Positions 45,190 to 54,174 of a stretch of DNA of 64,000 nt are shown here, in pieces. The notes beneath the pieces were generated by a model. It made no database searches, was not told where the DNA came from, and saw only the letters and a program-made list of their open reading frames with translations. The position numbers and the translations under genes are program-made. The stretch spans positions 16,625 through 80,624 of the forward strand of contig CALCFD010000025.1 in the NCBI GenBank assembly GCA_937900695.1, given 5' to 3'. The stretch is from an uncultured Eubacterium sp. GTDB lineage: Bacteria; Bacillota; Clostridia; Peptostreptococcales; Anaerovoracaceae. The stretch's first letter is position 1. Every line of letters starts with the position of its first letter.

Positions 45190-47028
45190 ATGAGTTTTTT
45201 GCCAATTGATAAAAATGATATGAAAGATAGAGGATGGGATTATGTGGACTTTGTTTTAGTAACAGGGGATGCCTATGTAGACCATCCTTCTTTTGGTACT
45301 GCTATTATCAGTAGACTGTTAGAAAGATTTGGATATAAAGTTGCTATATTATCACAGCCAAATTGGAAAAGCGCAGATGATTTTAAGCGTTTTGGAAAAC
45401 CTAGACTTGGGTTTTTGATAAATTCTGGAAATGTTGATTCGATGGTTAATCATTTTTCTGTATTTAAACACAGAAGAAAAACAGATCAATATTCGCCTGG
45501 AGGTGTTGCTGGCAAGCGCCCTGATAGAGCTGTTATAGTTTATAGCAATAGAGCTAGGGAAGCTTATCATGATGTTCCTATTATTATTGGTGGTCTAGAA
45601 GCTAGCTTAAGACGTATGGGACACTATGATTATTGGGATGATAAAGTGCGAAAATCTATTTTGCTTGATAGTAAAGCTGATATTTTGATTTATGGAATGG
45701 GTGAGCGTGCTATAATAGAAATTGCAGAGGCATTAGAGTCAGGTATTGAAGCAAAGTATATCGGATGGATAAATGGAACTTGCGTTAAAAGTCATGAAAT
45801 TGACGATGATACTCTAATACTTCCAAATTTTGAAGAAATTGAAAGCGATAAGAAAAAATATTGTGAAAGCTTTATGATTCAATATAAAAATAATGATCAT
45901 ATTACAGGTCATAAAATTGCTGAAAGATATAATGGTGATATTTATGTGGTTCAAAATCCACCTCAACCGCCTTTAGAACAACATGAGTTAGATGATATAT
46001 ATGATCTTCCTTATGAGAGAAATTATCATCCTATATATGAAAAGGATGGAGGAGTACCGGCTATAAAAGAAGTCAAGTTTAGTATTGTTAGTAGTAGAGG
46101 TTGCTTTGGAGGATGTGGATTTTGTGCTATAACATATCACCAAGGCAGACAAGTAAGATCAAGGAGTAAAGATTCTATCCTAAATGAGGCTAAGATTTTA
46201 ACACAGATGGAAGATTTTAAAGGATATATTCATGATGTAGGTGGCCCTACTGCAAACTTTAGAAAACCTGCTTGTAAAAAGCAGCTTAAATATGGTGTTT
46301 GTCGAGATAAAGATTGTTTATATCCTAAGCCATGTAGTCAGATGGAAATAGATCATACAGATTATTTAGATGTTTTAAGAAGTGTAAGAGCTATTGATGG
46401 CATAAAAAAGGTATTTATAAGAAGTGGAATAAGATATGATTATTTGGTAGCTGACAAGGATAAGGCATTTATGAGAGAACTTTGTCAGCATCATGTTAGT
46501 GGAACTTTAAAAGTAGCACCTGAACATATAGCACCTGAAGTATTAAGATGTATGAGAAAACCTAATAAAGAGGTTTTTGAGGAGTTTGCAAGAGATTATA
46601 AAAAGACTAATGAAAAAATCGGTAAAGAGCAATATTTGATACCGTATTTAATATCATCACATCCAGGCTCAAGACTTGAAGATGCTATAGAACTTGCATT
46701 GTTTTTAAAGAAAACTGGTTTTGTGCCAGATCAGGTACAGGATTTTTATCCAACACCAGGAACATTATCAACCACTATGTACTATACTGAATTAGATCCA
46801 TTTACTATGAAAAAAGTATTTGTTGCAAAGAAGATGCAGGATAAAAAGATGCAAAGAGCTTTAATGCATTTTCACAAAAAGGAAAATAAGGCAATGGTTA
46901 TAAAAGCATTAACTGTAGCAGGTAGAAAAGATTTAATTGATATATTTTATCCGATGAGGGGGAAGAAAAATCATGAGGCTACTATATCAGCTGGGAAAAA
47001 TAGTAGACGAAGCCAAAGAAGAATATGA
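45190..47028 (+). CDS. YgiQ-family radical SAM protein
   Basis: A 612-residue protein with the cluster motif C305-X3-C309-X2-C312 (SSRGCFGGCGFCAI). N-terminal DAYVDHPSFGTAIISRLLE and RRMGHYDYWDD are hallmark YgiQ blocks, as is KVAPEH. The start is set at 45190: AGAGGATG at 45173-45180 is well spaced for it and too close for the earlier ATG at 45178. The molecular reaction of the family is unknown. It overlaps the downstream methyltransferase gene by 56 bp. Confidence 0.93.
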   Translation: MSFLPIDKNDMKDRGWDYVDFVLVTGDAYVDHPSFGTAIISRLLERFGYKVAILSQPNWKSADDFKRFGKPRLGFLINSGNVDSMVNHFSVFKHRRKTDQYSPGGVAGKRPDRAVIVYSNRAREAYHDVPIIIGGLEASLRRMGHYDYWDDKVRKSILLDSKADILIYGMGERAIIEIAEALESGIEAKYIGWINGTCVKSHEIDDDTLILPNFEEIESDKKKYCESFMIQYKNNDHITGHKIAERYNGDIYVVQNPPQPPLEQHELDDIYDLPYERNYHPIYEKDGGVPAIKEVKFSIVSSRGCFGGCGFCAITYHQGRQVRSRSKDSILNEAKILTQMEDFKGYIHDVGGPTANFRKPACKKQLKYGVCRDKDCLYPKPCSQMEIDHTDYLDVLRSVRAIDGIKKVFIRSGIRYDYLVADKDKAFMRELCQHHVSGTLKVAPEHIAPEVLRCMRKPNKEVFEEFARDYKKTNEKIGKEQYLIPYLISSHPGSRLEDAIELALFLKKTGFVPDQVQDFYPTPGTLSTTMYYTELDPFTMKKVFVAKKMQDKKMQRALMHFHKKENKAMVIKALTVAGRKDLIDIFYPMRGKKNHEATISAGKNSRRSQRRI

Positions 47029-48253
47029 AAAAACAAAAGTTTTTAGATATAAAAAGCTTATAGAGAGAAAAGGTAAAGCTAATAAGTCTATTATAGCGTT
47101 AGGAGATTATTCTTCTTTTATAGAATACTTAAAGGGAAATGGTTATGAAAATAGTATTCAAATGATTTATGTGGATCCACCTTTTTTTTCAAAGGCTAAT
47201 TATGCAGCGTCATTTAAGATTGATAATCGAAAGTTTGATATGTTTGCTTATGAAGATAAATGGAATAATGATGCAAAATGTTATATTAAGGATATGACTA
47301 TCGGACTTATGAAAATGAAGGATCTTTTAAAGGATGATGGAGTTATAGCGGTGCATTTAGATTGGCATGCTGTTCATTATGCTAGACTTATTTTAGATGA
47401 AATATTTGGAGCAGATAATTTTATAAACGAAATTATATGGCAATATAAATCAGGAGGAAGTAGTAAAAAATCATTTGCAAGAAAACATGATAATATATTG
47501 GTATATGGAAAAACTAAAAATTATAAGTTTAATAGTGTAAAAGAAAAATCCTACAATAGAAATTTAAAACCATATAAATTTAAGGGAGTAAATGAGTATA
47601 AGGATGAAATAGGATGGTATACTCTTGTAAATGCTAGAGATGTGTGGCAGATTGATATGGTTGGTAGAACTTCAAAAGAAAGAACTGGATATGCAACGCA
47701 AAAGCCTAAAGCTCTTATAAAGAGATTTATAGAAGCCTTTACAGATGAAGAAGATATAGTGGCTGATTTTTTTGCAGGCTCAGGTACTACGCTTTCTTGT
47801 TGTATAGACTTTAATAGGAGTTGTATGAGTTGTGATATTAATCCTATGGCTATATCTTTTAATTTAGTTAAGCTAGTTGAAAAAAATAATAGTTTTGAGT
47901 TTATTTGGGATGAAAAATATGATATAAATATAGGAAACTTAGATGTTAAAAAAAATAAAAATAATATAAAGCTTATAAAGTATGAGCCTAAAATAAATAA
48001 AGAAGATTTTAATGCGTGTGATTTTGAATTTATCATGGATTTAATTAAAAATAAACCTACAAAACTTATAAATTATGTAAATATTGATTTGAATTATGAT
48101 GGCAATAATCACAAAGAAAGTTTATCGTTAAGGCGAAAAAGTAATGAAATACTAGATTATATAGAGCTTAAAGATGATACTTTTTCTGATATACATATTG
48201 TTTCTGTAGATATATTTGGAAGAATTTCAGAAACTACAATAATGGGGAATTAA
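46973..48253 (+). CDS. Orphan DNA methyltransferase (amino-methyl, beta-type order)
   Basis: A 426-residue protein. Motif IV, DPPF (68-71, in YVDPPFFSKANY), precedes motif I, ADFFAGSGTT (264-273), the order of beta-class N6-adenine/N4-cytosine methyltransferases. QKPKALIKRFIEAF lies just before motif I, as expected. About 120 extra C-terminal residues, Lys/Asn-rich, are of unknown type. No restriction enzyme gene is nearby. The frame begins inside the last 56 bp of the YgiQ-type gene, behind GAGGGGGAAG, so it is likely translated from the same mRNA. Its target site cannot be told. Confidence 0.85.
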   Translation: MRLLYQLGKIVDEAKEEYEKTKVFRYKKLIERKGKANKSIIALGDYSSFIEYLKGNGYENSIQMIYVDPPFFSKANYAASFKIDNRKFDMFAYEDKWNNDAKCYIKDMTIGLMKMKDLLKDDGVIAVHLDWHAVHYARLILDEIFGADNFINEIIWQYKSGGSSKKSFARKHDNILVYGKTKNYKFNSVKEKSYNRNLKPYKFKGVNEYKDEIGWYTLVNARDVWQIDMVGRTSKERTGYATQKPKALIKRFIEAFTDEEDIVADFFAGSGTTLSCCIDFNRSCMSCDINPMAISFNLVKLVEKNNSFEFIWDEKYDINIGNLDVKKNKNNIKLIKYEPKINKEDFNACDFEFIMDLIKNKPTKLINYVNIDLNYDGNNHKESLSLRRKSNEILDYIELKDDTFSDIHIVSVDIFGRISETTIMGN

Positions 48254-48256
48254 GAA

Positions 48257-49159
48257 ATGAAACTACAAGAGAAAATTGATAAGAAAAAAATAAAGCTACT
48301 TTCGTTAGATTTTGTATTATTATTTTTAGCATGTGCAGCTGGAACCTTTTCGACTGTGTCAGTGATGCTCCCAAATGGCTTAACATCAGGTGGCTTAACA
48401 GGTATTGTTCGTATATTGCAACATTATATACCTCTTGATTTTTCAGTTATTTATTATATAGCTTCTTTTGCTATTGTTATGATTTTAACTTTGATATTAG
48501 GCTTTGGCGAAGCAAAAAAAACATTGTTACTTACTGTTATGTATCCTACAGTTATGATGATATGGGAAAAGCTTAATATACAGTTTTTAGAAGAAAAAGA
48601 TGTTCTTTTAGCAGCTGTATTTTGTGGTGTATTTTCGGGAATATGTAGTGGTATTGTAATTTGGAGAGGCTATTGTTTTAGTGGAACAGATGCCATAGCT
48701 AAGATAATTAGAAAAAAGCTTTTACCACAGGTTGCTCAGGGTAAGATAATGGTTGCTATTGATGCTTGTGTAATTATAGTTTCTGCTTTTATTTTTGGTA
48801 GAAATATCGCTCTTTATGCACTAATAACTCAGGCTGTAATTTCAAAAACAATAGATGTTGTTATGTTTGGTTTTGAATCAAAAGTAGTACAAGTTGAGAT
48901 AATTACAAAGGATATGGCAGAGCAGATACTAAGCTATGTTATGGATGATATGCAAAGAGGTGCCACAACTGAAAAGGTAATAGGAGAGTATACACGTGAA
49001 AGATATACTAAGATTAGGGTATATTGTTCACCTAGAGAGAGTGTCATCTTAAAGAGAAAACTGGCAGAAATAGATCCAAGTTCATTTGTTTCTTTAATTA
49101 AGGTTGAAAATGTTTGGGCAAACGGAAAAGGATTTAAGGATATTCATGAAGACAAGTAA
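48257..49159 (+). CDS. YitT-family membrane protein
   Basis: A 300-residue protein with about five membrane helices (FVLLFLACAAGTFSTVSVMLPNGLTSGGLTG and following; DUF161) and a C-terminal cytoplasmic DUF2179 domain (VVQVEIITKDMAEQILSYVM, with DMQRGATTEKVIGEYT). The family is widespread in Firmicutes but without a defined transport substrate. It starts 3 bp after the methyltransferase and overlaps the response regulator by 14 bp, so these genes form one operon. Confidence 0.92.
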   Translation: MKLQEKIDKKKIKLLSLDFVLLFLACAAGTFSTVSVMLPNGLTSGGLTGIVRILQHYIPLDFSVIYYIASFAIVMILTLILGFGEAKKTLLLTVMYPTVMMIWEKLNIQFLEEKDVLLAAVFCGVFSGICSGIVIWRGYCFSGTDAIAKIIRKKLLPQVAQGKIMVAIDACVIIVSAFIFGRNIALYALITQAVISKTIDVVMFGFESKVVQVEIITKDMAEQILSYVMDDMQRGATTEKVIGEYTRERYTKIRVYCSPRESVILKRKLAEIDPSSFVSLIKVENVWANGKGFKDIHEDK

Positions 49160-49856
49160 GATTTTAATTGTAGATGATGAAAAGGAAATTGCAGATTTAC
49201 TAGAACTATATTTACGAAATGATGGCTATGAAATTTCTAAATTCTATAATGGCAAGGATGCGATAAAAGCTATAGATGAGGAAGAATTTGATTTAGCTAT
49301 ATTAGATGTTATGCTTCCTGATATAGATGGGTTTACTATTTGTAAGCATATAAGAGAAGAATATTATTTTCCAATTATTATGCTTACAGCAAAAGTTGAA
49401 GATACAGATAAGATAATGGGATTAACTATCGGTGCAGATGATTATATCACTAAACCTTTTAATCCTCTTGAAGTTTTAGCTAGAGTAAAGACTCAGCTTA
49501 GAAGATATAAAAAATACAATAATACTAATGAAGAATCTGATTTAAAAGATGTTTTGGAGTATGAGATACGTGGACTTTATATTAATAAAAAAAGTCATCA
49601 GTGTAAGCTTTTTGGTGAAGATGTAAAATTGACGCCTATAGAGTTTGATATATTGTGGTATTTATGCGCTAGTGAAGGTCAGGTTGTTTCTTCAGAGGAG
49701 CTTTTTCAGGCAGTTTGGAAAGAGGCTTATTTTGATAATAACAATAATACAGTAATGGCCCATATTGGTAGACTGAGGGATAAGTTAAAAGAACCGCATA
49801 AAAAACCGAGATTTATAAAGACGGTATGGGGAGTGGGATATAAAATTGAAAAGTAA
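49146..49856 (+). CDS. OmpR-family response regulator (VanR-like)
   Basis: The start is placed at the ATG of 49146, which gives the normal MKTSKILIVDDEKEI start; a longer TTG frame adds an unrelated tail from the YitT overlap. The receiver has acidic residues DDE, phosphoacceptor D54 (LAILDVMLPD) and Lys in YITKPF; the C-terminal winged helix follows (LTPIEFDILWYLC, TVMAHIGRLRDKL, FIKTVWGVGYKI). At about 236 residues it is of normal size. It is paired with the kinase gene by overlap. Confidence 0.93.
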   Translation: MKTSKILIVDDEKEIADLLELYLRNDGYEISKFYNGKDAIKAIDEEEFDLAILDVMLPDIDGFTICKHIREEYYFPIIMLTAKVEDTDKIMGLTIGADDYITKPFNPLEVLARVKTQLRRYKKYNNTNEESDLKDVLEYEIRGLYINKKSHQCKLFGEDVKLTPIEFDILWYLCASEGQVVSSEELFQAVWKEAYFDNNNNTVMAHIGRLRDKLKEPHKKPRFIKTVWGVGYKIEK

Positions 49857-50934
49857 TATTGAAAAAATATATAGGAAAAATTATTTTTTAGCCTGCATAT
49901 ACTTTGGAGTATATATTTTATTAGGAATGGCTGCTTTTATTTTCTTCAAAGGTATATATTTAAACAACGTTTATATGGCAGACGATCTTATTTATCGCAT
50001 TGCTCAGTCTGTTGAAATGACATTGCCACTGTTAGTTGGCATATATATTTTTACAGGAATAGCAGTTATTTTAAGAATAGTTATAAAAAAACCTTTTTTA
50101 TATGTAAATGATTTTTCAGAAGCAGTTGAAATGATTACGAAAAAGGATGACGAAATTATTACTATTAATAAGGATTTACCTGAACTTGAGCAAAAGTTAA
50201 ACAGTATAAAATTTTCGATTCAGTCAAATGAGCGCATAGCAAAAGAAGCTGAACAGAGAAAAAATGACTTGGTAGTATATTTGGCTCATGATTTAAAAAC
50301 TCCACTGACTTCTGTTATAGGTTATTTGTCATTACTTCGCGATGAAAAGGAAATATCAGAAGAACTGCGAGAAAAATATCTTTCTATTGCTTGTGATAAA
50401 TCAGAGCGCTTAGAAGAGCTCATAAATGAATTTTTTGAAATAACTAGGTTTAATCTTTCTAAGATTACATTAGAATATAGTACGGTTGATTTAAAGCTTT
50501 TATTAGAGCAGCTGATTTTTGAGTTTAGACCTATGCTAAATGATAAGAATTTAAGCTGCAGACTTCACATGAGTGAAAAGTCAAATATTATGTGCGATGT
50601 AGATAAGATGCAGAGGGTATTTGATAATCTGCTTAAAAATGCTATCTCATATAGCTTTGAAAATAGCCAAATAGACATATATGTTGATGAAAATGAAAAT
50701 GATTTTATAATAAAAGTGGTAAACAAAGGAAATGACATTCCTAAAGAAAAGCTTAATAGATTATTTGAGCAATTTTATAGACTAGATTCATCAAGAGGAA
50801 CTTCTAAGGGAGGAGCTGGGCTTGGTTTAGCCATAAGTAAGCAAATTGTAGAGCTGCACGGCGGCACCATAGAAGCTAGAAGCGAAAATGAAACTATAAC
50901 CATGAGAGTTGCCATTCCTAAAAAACCAATGTAA
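49846..50934 (+). CDS. Sensor histidine kinase (VanS-like)
   Basis: A 362-residue membrane kinase with two transmembrane helices (about 13-34 and 58-80) around a short outer loop of only some 23 residues, a HisKA domain with H148 in YLAHDLKTPLTSVIGYL, and an HATPase domain with DNLLKNAISYS and GGAGLGLAISKQIVELHGG. Its short sensor region suggests sensing within the membrane. The TTG start overlaps the regulator stop. No vanHAX genes lie nearby, so VanRS similarity does not imply glycopeptide resistance. Confidence 0.92.
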   Translation: MKSNIEKIYRKNYFLACIYFGVYILLGMAAFIFFKGIYLNNVYMADDLIYRIAQSVEMTLPLLVGIYIFTGIAVILRIVIKKPFLYVNDFSEAVEMITKKDDEIITINKDLPELEQKLNSIKFSIQSNERIAKEAEQRKNDLVVYLAHDLKTPLTSVIGYLSLLRDEKEISEELREKYLSIACDKSERLEELINEFFEITRFNLSKITLEYSTVDLKLLLEQLIFEFRPMLNDKNLSCRLHMSEKSNIMCDVDKMQRVFDNLLKNAISYSFENSQIDIYVDENENDFIIKVVNKGNDIPKEKLNRLFEQFYRLDSSRGTSKGGAGLGLAISKQIVELHGGTIEARSENETITMRVAIPKKPM

Positions 50935-50998
50935 GAAAATCGTAAGAATTACATTAGAAAAACTTAATAATCACTGTATATAAAATTAATACAATAGG

Positions 50999-51045
50999 AT
51001 TCTGTCTTTGATAAAGTAGCACTTGTAAAAGGCAGAATTTTTTTT
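50999..51045 (+). terminator. Terminator after the two-component system
   Basis: ATTCTGTCTTT pairs (one G-U) with AAAGGCAGAAT, followed by T8. Confidence 0.82.
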
Positions 51046-51060
51046 ATTGGAGGCGTTATT

Positions 51061-51858
51061 ATGAAAAAGAAGATTTTAGTGATTATATTAGTTTTGACAG
51101 CTTTGTTTAATGTACCTAATTTTGTGAAAAGCTGTGCATATGGAAATGTAGAAAACTCTTATGGCATCGATGAAGTTATTTTTAATAATTTGAGGGAAAT
51201 GTCTAAGACTAATGATGATGCAAGATATATTTTAAACTATGCAAATAAATATCCGCAAGGACTTTTGAAGTTGGCTTCTTCTGATGAGGATACGCTGGAG
51301 TTTGTGAGAAATTATACTAAGAATAGATTTTTTAGAAGAAAACCGAGAAATATAGGTGTAAGATGCAATGGCCAAATTCCAAAGATTGTTCAGTGGGATG
51401 AAAAATGGGGATATTTGGATTATGGCGATGGAAATATAGCTTTAAATGGCTGCGCACCAACAGCATTATCAATGGTTGCTACTGGCTTAAGAAATGATCC
51501 TAGTATTACGCCATATGATATTGCAAAATTTGCTGAAAAACAGGGATACTATATTGATGGAGTTGGAACGTCTTGGAACTTATTTACTGAAGGTGCTTTA
51601 GAGTTTGGAATACAAGGAAAATACCTTCAAAAAACTAGATGGAGCATGGAGCAATCCTTAAAGGCTGGTAAACCGATTATCTGCAGTGTTGGACCTGGCA
51701 ACTTTACTACTAAAGGTCATTTTATTGTAATTAGCAAAATGCAAAATGGAATGTTTGTAGTCAATGACCCAAATAGCAAAAAGCGCAGTGAAATTCTTTG
51801 GTCATATGATCAGCTTAGTCCACAAATTAAAGCTATGTGGAATTTTTCTTTACTATAA
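51061..51858 (+). CDS. Secreted C39-type (papain-like) peptidase
   Basis: A 265-residue protein with an N-terminal signal peptide (MKKKILVIILVLTALFNVP, likely cleaved near residue 27) and a peptidase_C39-like domain: Cys131 in NGCAPTALSM, His220 in KGHFIVI, and Asp236 in VVNDPN form the expected triad. Such domains cleave peptides outside the cell or act in wall turnover. Its position after a VanRS-like system separated by a terminator could mean it is a target of that system. TTGGAGGCG precedes the ATG. Confidence 0.85.
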   Translation: MKKKILVIILVLTALFNVPNFVKSCAYGNVENSYGIDEVIFNNLREMSKTNDDARYILNYANKYPQGLLKLASSDEDTLEFVRNYTKNRFFRRKPRNIGVRCNGQIPKIVQWDEKWGYLDYGDGNIALNGCAPTALSMVATGLRNDPSITPYDIAKFAEKQGYYIDGVGTSWNLFTEGALEFGIQGKYLQKTRWSMEQSLKAGKPIICSVGPGNFTTKGHFIVISKMQNGMFVVNDPNSKKRSEILWSYDQLSPQIKAMWNFSLL

Positions 51859-51878
51859 ATGGCATATGATGAAAACTA

Positions 51879-51907
51879 TTGACGTAAACATTTTAAAGTA
51901 TTATACT
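51879..51907 (+). promoter_or_regulatory. Promoter of the Mrp/Nbp35 gene
   Basis: TTGACG (51879-51884), 17-bp spacer, TATACT (51902-51907). Confidence 0.82.
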
Positions 51908-51958
51908 TATTTAATGGTAAACAAATTAAATATTAATATATGAGGAGTATAGATAATT

Positions 51959-52795
51959 ATGAGTGAACAATGTAATCATGACTGCAGCAACTGCAGTGAA
52001 AACTGTGCTGATAGAGATCCAAAATCATTTCTAAAGGCACCACATAAAAAGAGCAATATTAAAAAAGTTATCGCTGTTGTAAGTGGTAAAGGTGGAGTAG
52101 GTAAATCTCTTGTTACTGGTCTTTCATCAGTTATTGCAAACAGATGTGAATATAAGACAGCGATTTTAGATGCTGATATTACAGGACCATCTATTCCAAA
52201 GATGTTTGGAATTGAAGGCCAGGTTGCAGCTAACGAAGAAGGTATTTTCCCTGCTGAAACAGCAACTGGTATCAAGCTAGTATCAACTAACTTAATTCTT
52301 GAAAACCCAACTGACCCTGTTATTTGGAGAGGTCCAGTTATCGGTGGTGTAGTTGAACAGTTCTGGACAGATGTTATGTGGGGAGATGTTGACTATATGT
52401 TCGTTGATATGCCTCCAGGAACAGGCGATGTACCTTTGACTGTATTCCAGTCTCTACCTGTTGATGGTATTATCATCGTAACTTCACCTCAGGATTTAGT
52501 ATCAATGATCGTTGAAAAGGCTGTAAACATGGCTAATATGATGAACATTCCTGTATTAGGACTTGTTGAAAACATGAGCTACCTAGAGTGCCCAGATTGT
52601 GGAAAGAAGATCAATGTATTTGGCGACAGTCATATTGATGAATTAGCTAAGGAAAAGGGCATTGAAGTATTAGGTAAAATTCCTGTAACTCCTAAACTAG
52701 CTGAACTATGCGATGCTGGTGAAATCGAAAGATTTGAAGGAAACTGGTTAGAAACAATTGCCGCTAAACTTATGGCAATGCTTCCACAGGACTAA
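51959..52795 (+). CDS. Mrp/Nbp35-family Fe-S carrier ATPase
   Basis: A 278-residue P-loop ATPase with the deviant Walker A GKGGVGKS (43-50), DADITGPSIPKMFG and MPPGTGDVPLT. It carries an Nbp35-like cysteine cluster at the N-terminus (C5, C9, C12, C16) and the CXXC of Mrp proteins at C211 and C214 (ECPDCG), which binds a shared [4Fe-4S] cluster at the dimer interface. Role: Fe-S cluster carrier/assembly. It is monocistronic with its own promoter and terminator. Confidence 0.93.
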   Translation: MSEQCNHDCSNCSENCADRDPKSFLKAPHKKSNIKKVIAVVSGKGGVGKSLVTGLSSVIANRCEYKTAILDADITGPSIPKMFGIEGQVAANEEGIFPAETATGIKLVSTNLILENPTDPVIWRGPVIGGVVEQFWTDVMWGDVDYMFVDMPPGTGDVPLTVFQSLPVDGIIIVTSPQDLVSMIVEKAVNMANMMNIPVLGLVENMSYLECPDCGKKINVFGDSHIDELAKEKGIEVLGKIPVTPKLAELCDAGEIERFEGNWLETIAAKLMAMLPQD

Positions 52796-52810
52796 TTAAA
52801 TAGTTTTCAT

Positions 52811-52839
52811 AAATAGCATCTCATGTAGGTGCTATTTTT
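52811..52839 (+). terminator. Terminator after the Mrp gene
   Basis: AAATAGCA(T)C / G(G)TGCTATTT stem with T-run. Confidence 0.75.
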
Positions 52840-52885
52840 GTATATGTTTACGTTTTTTGACTAATAAGTAGAAAGGAGAATGGTT

Positions 52886-52966
52886 ATGGATACATTTTCA
52901 TTGACTATATCAGTAGTAACTTTTTTACTTTCTGTATATATTTTTTACAAGATTACAAAGAGCTAG
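52886..52966 (+). CDS. Tiny single-helix membrane peptide
   Basis: A 26-residue peptide: one hydrophobic helix (FSLTISVVTFLLSVYIFY) and a basic tail (KITKS). AAAGGAG stands 7 bp before the chosen ATG; an in-frame ATG 6 bp earlier is too close to it. The shape is like small holin-like/type I toxin peptides, but there is no sequence match I can claim. It opens the small-gene island. Confidence 0.5.
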   Translation: MDTFSLTISVVTFLLSVYIFYKITKS

Positions 52967-53031
52967 ATGTAATGAGAAAAAGTATCAAAGTTTAAGCATG
53001 TTTACTTAATAAGATAGTAAAGAGGGGGGAT

Positions 53032-53274
53032 ATGGAAAATTTTAAATTAAGCGAAACTCAATATAAGCTTTTGAAATCTTTGGATTTAGAAGAGATGAAA
53101 CACAAAATTAAGTTTGACGATTCGAATTTTGAATTTGAAACATTGGATGCAGATTTGTTGCTGACAATAATTACAGAAAATATTGCTTGCTATGGGATGG
53201 ATAAAGAACAAGAAAATTGTACAGAATATGGTCGCAAACTATATGATTTACACGATACAATTTTTTATAGTTAG
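53032..53274 (+). CDS. Hypothetical acidic small protein
   Basis: An 80-residue acidic protein with no motif I know; helices around ETQYKLLKSLDLEEMKHKI and LLLTIITENIACYG. A very strong purine-rich ribosome binding site (AGAGGGGGGAT) supports it. The size and place suit accessory genes of plasmids or integrative elements, where small proteins of this style occur. Confidence 0.6.
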   Translation: MENFKLSETQYKLLKSLDLEEMKHKIKFDDSNFEFETLDADLLLTIITENIACYGMDKEQENCTEYGRKLYDLHDTIFYS

Positions 53275-53320
53275 ATGATAATTAGAAATGAGCTTATAAA
53301 ATAAGTGTTTAGACATTAAA

Positions 53321-53350
53321 AGAGCCCCCGCCAATTAGCAGAGGAGCTCT
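53321..53350 (-). terminator. GC-rich imperfect hairpin
   Basis: AGAGC...GCTCT outer stem with a CCCCCGC / GCAGAGG interior, followed on the minus strand by TTTTAATG. It could end a leftward transcript; on the + strand no T-run follows. Confidence 0.45.
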
Positions 53351-53465
53351 ATAATTAGGATAATTTATTATTATTTAAATGTCAATATATTGTAATACTT
53401 GTGTTATCTTAGTCTGAGATTATATATATGAAAATGGTTTATACAAGCAAAAGGGGTATGAAGTA

Positions 53466-53681
53466 ATGAGAATAAAAGAAATACTTCCGTATATAGACGA
53501 GGCTTATAGAAAAAAGGTTGTAGTAAAACTTGAAGATGGAAAACATTTTATAGGATTTATCACAAATACATAAAGCGAATTTGATACTTCATCAGGGAAA
53601 ATGGAGATAGAACTATGGACTGGCAAAGTATGGTATGGCTTACCTATTGATGAGATAGTTGAAGTAATACAAATTAATTAG
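53466..53681 (+). pseudogene. Small accessory gene with one in-frame stop
   Basis: The frame MRIKEILPYIDEAYRKKVVV...GFITNT is cut by TAA at 53571-53573 and continues in the same frame as SEFDTSSGKMEIELWTGKVWYGLPIDEIVEV to a final TAG; the second half has no start codon or ribosome binding site of its own. Intact length would be 71 residues. GAA to TAA would explain it. AAGGGG precedes the ATG at proper spacing. Strand pattern (VVVKLEDGKHFIGFI) hints at a small beta-barrel; no family assigned. Confidence 0.6.
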
Positions 53682-53727
53682 ATTAATAAAAAGTAGTAAA
53701 TAATTTATTAATTAAAAGGAGAAAAAA

Positions 53728-53907
53728 ATGACAATTCCACCAAATGAAGAAAGACAAAAACTTTTTGATTTAATATTGCCGTGGCTTGATGGTAGAGAAC
53801 TGCGAAAAGATGCTCCTCAAGAAATTGTGGAAGCATTTAAAGAGCATGACCGCATTTTCAGAGAACAAGAAGAACTTGAATTTAAGTTGATGAATGGAGA
53901 ACTATGA
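53728..53907 (+). CDS. Hypothetical 59-residue protein
   Basis: A short charged helical protein (TIPPNEERQKLFDLILPWLDGRELRKDAP and so on) with AAAAGGAG before the ATG. The stop overlaps the next start (ATGA), a sign of translational coupling and that both are real. No family recognised. Confidence 0.6.
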   Translation: MTIPPNEERQKLFDLILPWLDGRELRKDAPQEIVEAFKEHDRIFREQEELEFKLMNGEL

Positions 53908-54008
53908 AAATATTTTTATTAATACTATCAAGTATAGCAGTCGTGTTATCAATATTGGTTATAGTTAAGATTAAAATAATAAAGGAGAAAAGGTTGGAAA
54001 GCAAATAA
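53904..54008 (+). CDS. Tiny single-helix membrane protein
   Basis: A 34-residue protein with an N-terminal hydrophobic helix (FLLILSSIAVVLSILVIV) and a basic tail (KIKIIKEKRLESK). It overlaps the upstream gene by the ATGA junction, and a hairpin follows the stop by 3 bp. Confidence 0.55.
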   Translation: MKIFLLILSSIAVVLSILVIVKIKIIKEKRLESK

Positions 54009-54011
54009 AAA

Positions 54012-54030
54012 GCTCAACAAAATGTTGAGC
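54012..54030. repeat. Perfect 8-bp hairpin
   Basis: GCTCAACA, loop AAA, TGTTGAGC. No T-run, so a poor terminator on the + strand; on the minus strand it is followed by TTTTTATTTGC, so it could end a leftward transcript. Confidence 0.6.
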
Positions 54031-54115
54031 CAAGTAAACAAGTTATTACTTAATATAGCAATCTTAGCAAATCTAATTAAGTATTTAATAAGCTTGTTCA
54101 TTTAATTAATTATGG

Positions 54116-54140
54116 GTAGGATATGAACCATATATCCTAC
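54116..54140. repeat. Perfect 9-bp hairpin
   Basis: GTAGGATAT, 7-nt loop, ATATCCTAC, in a stretch (54031-54174) without a gene. It may be an RNA structure, operator or part of an element origin. Confidence 0.6.
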
Positions 54141-54174
54141 TGACAATATAAAATAGATCCAACTAAAAAGCAAT

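Noticed and set aside
46973..48253. Complete restriction-modification system
   Set aside because: Only the methyltransferase is present; neighbours are YgiQ and YitT genes with no nuclease motifs.
49146..50934. Vancomycin resistance by the VanRS-like pair
   Set aside because: No vanH, ligase or vanX genes are in the window; VanRS-like systems are common in Clostridia for other uses.
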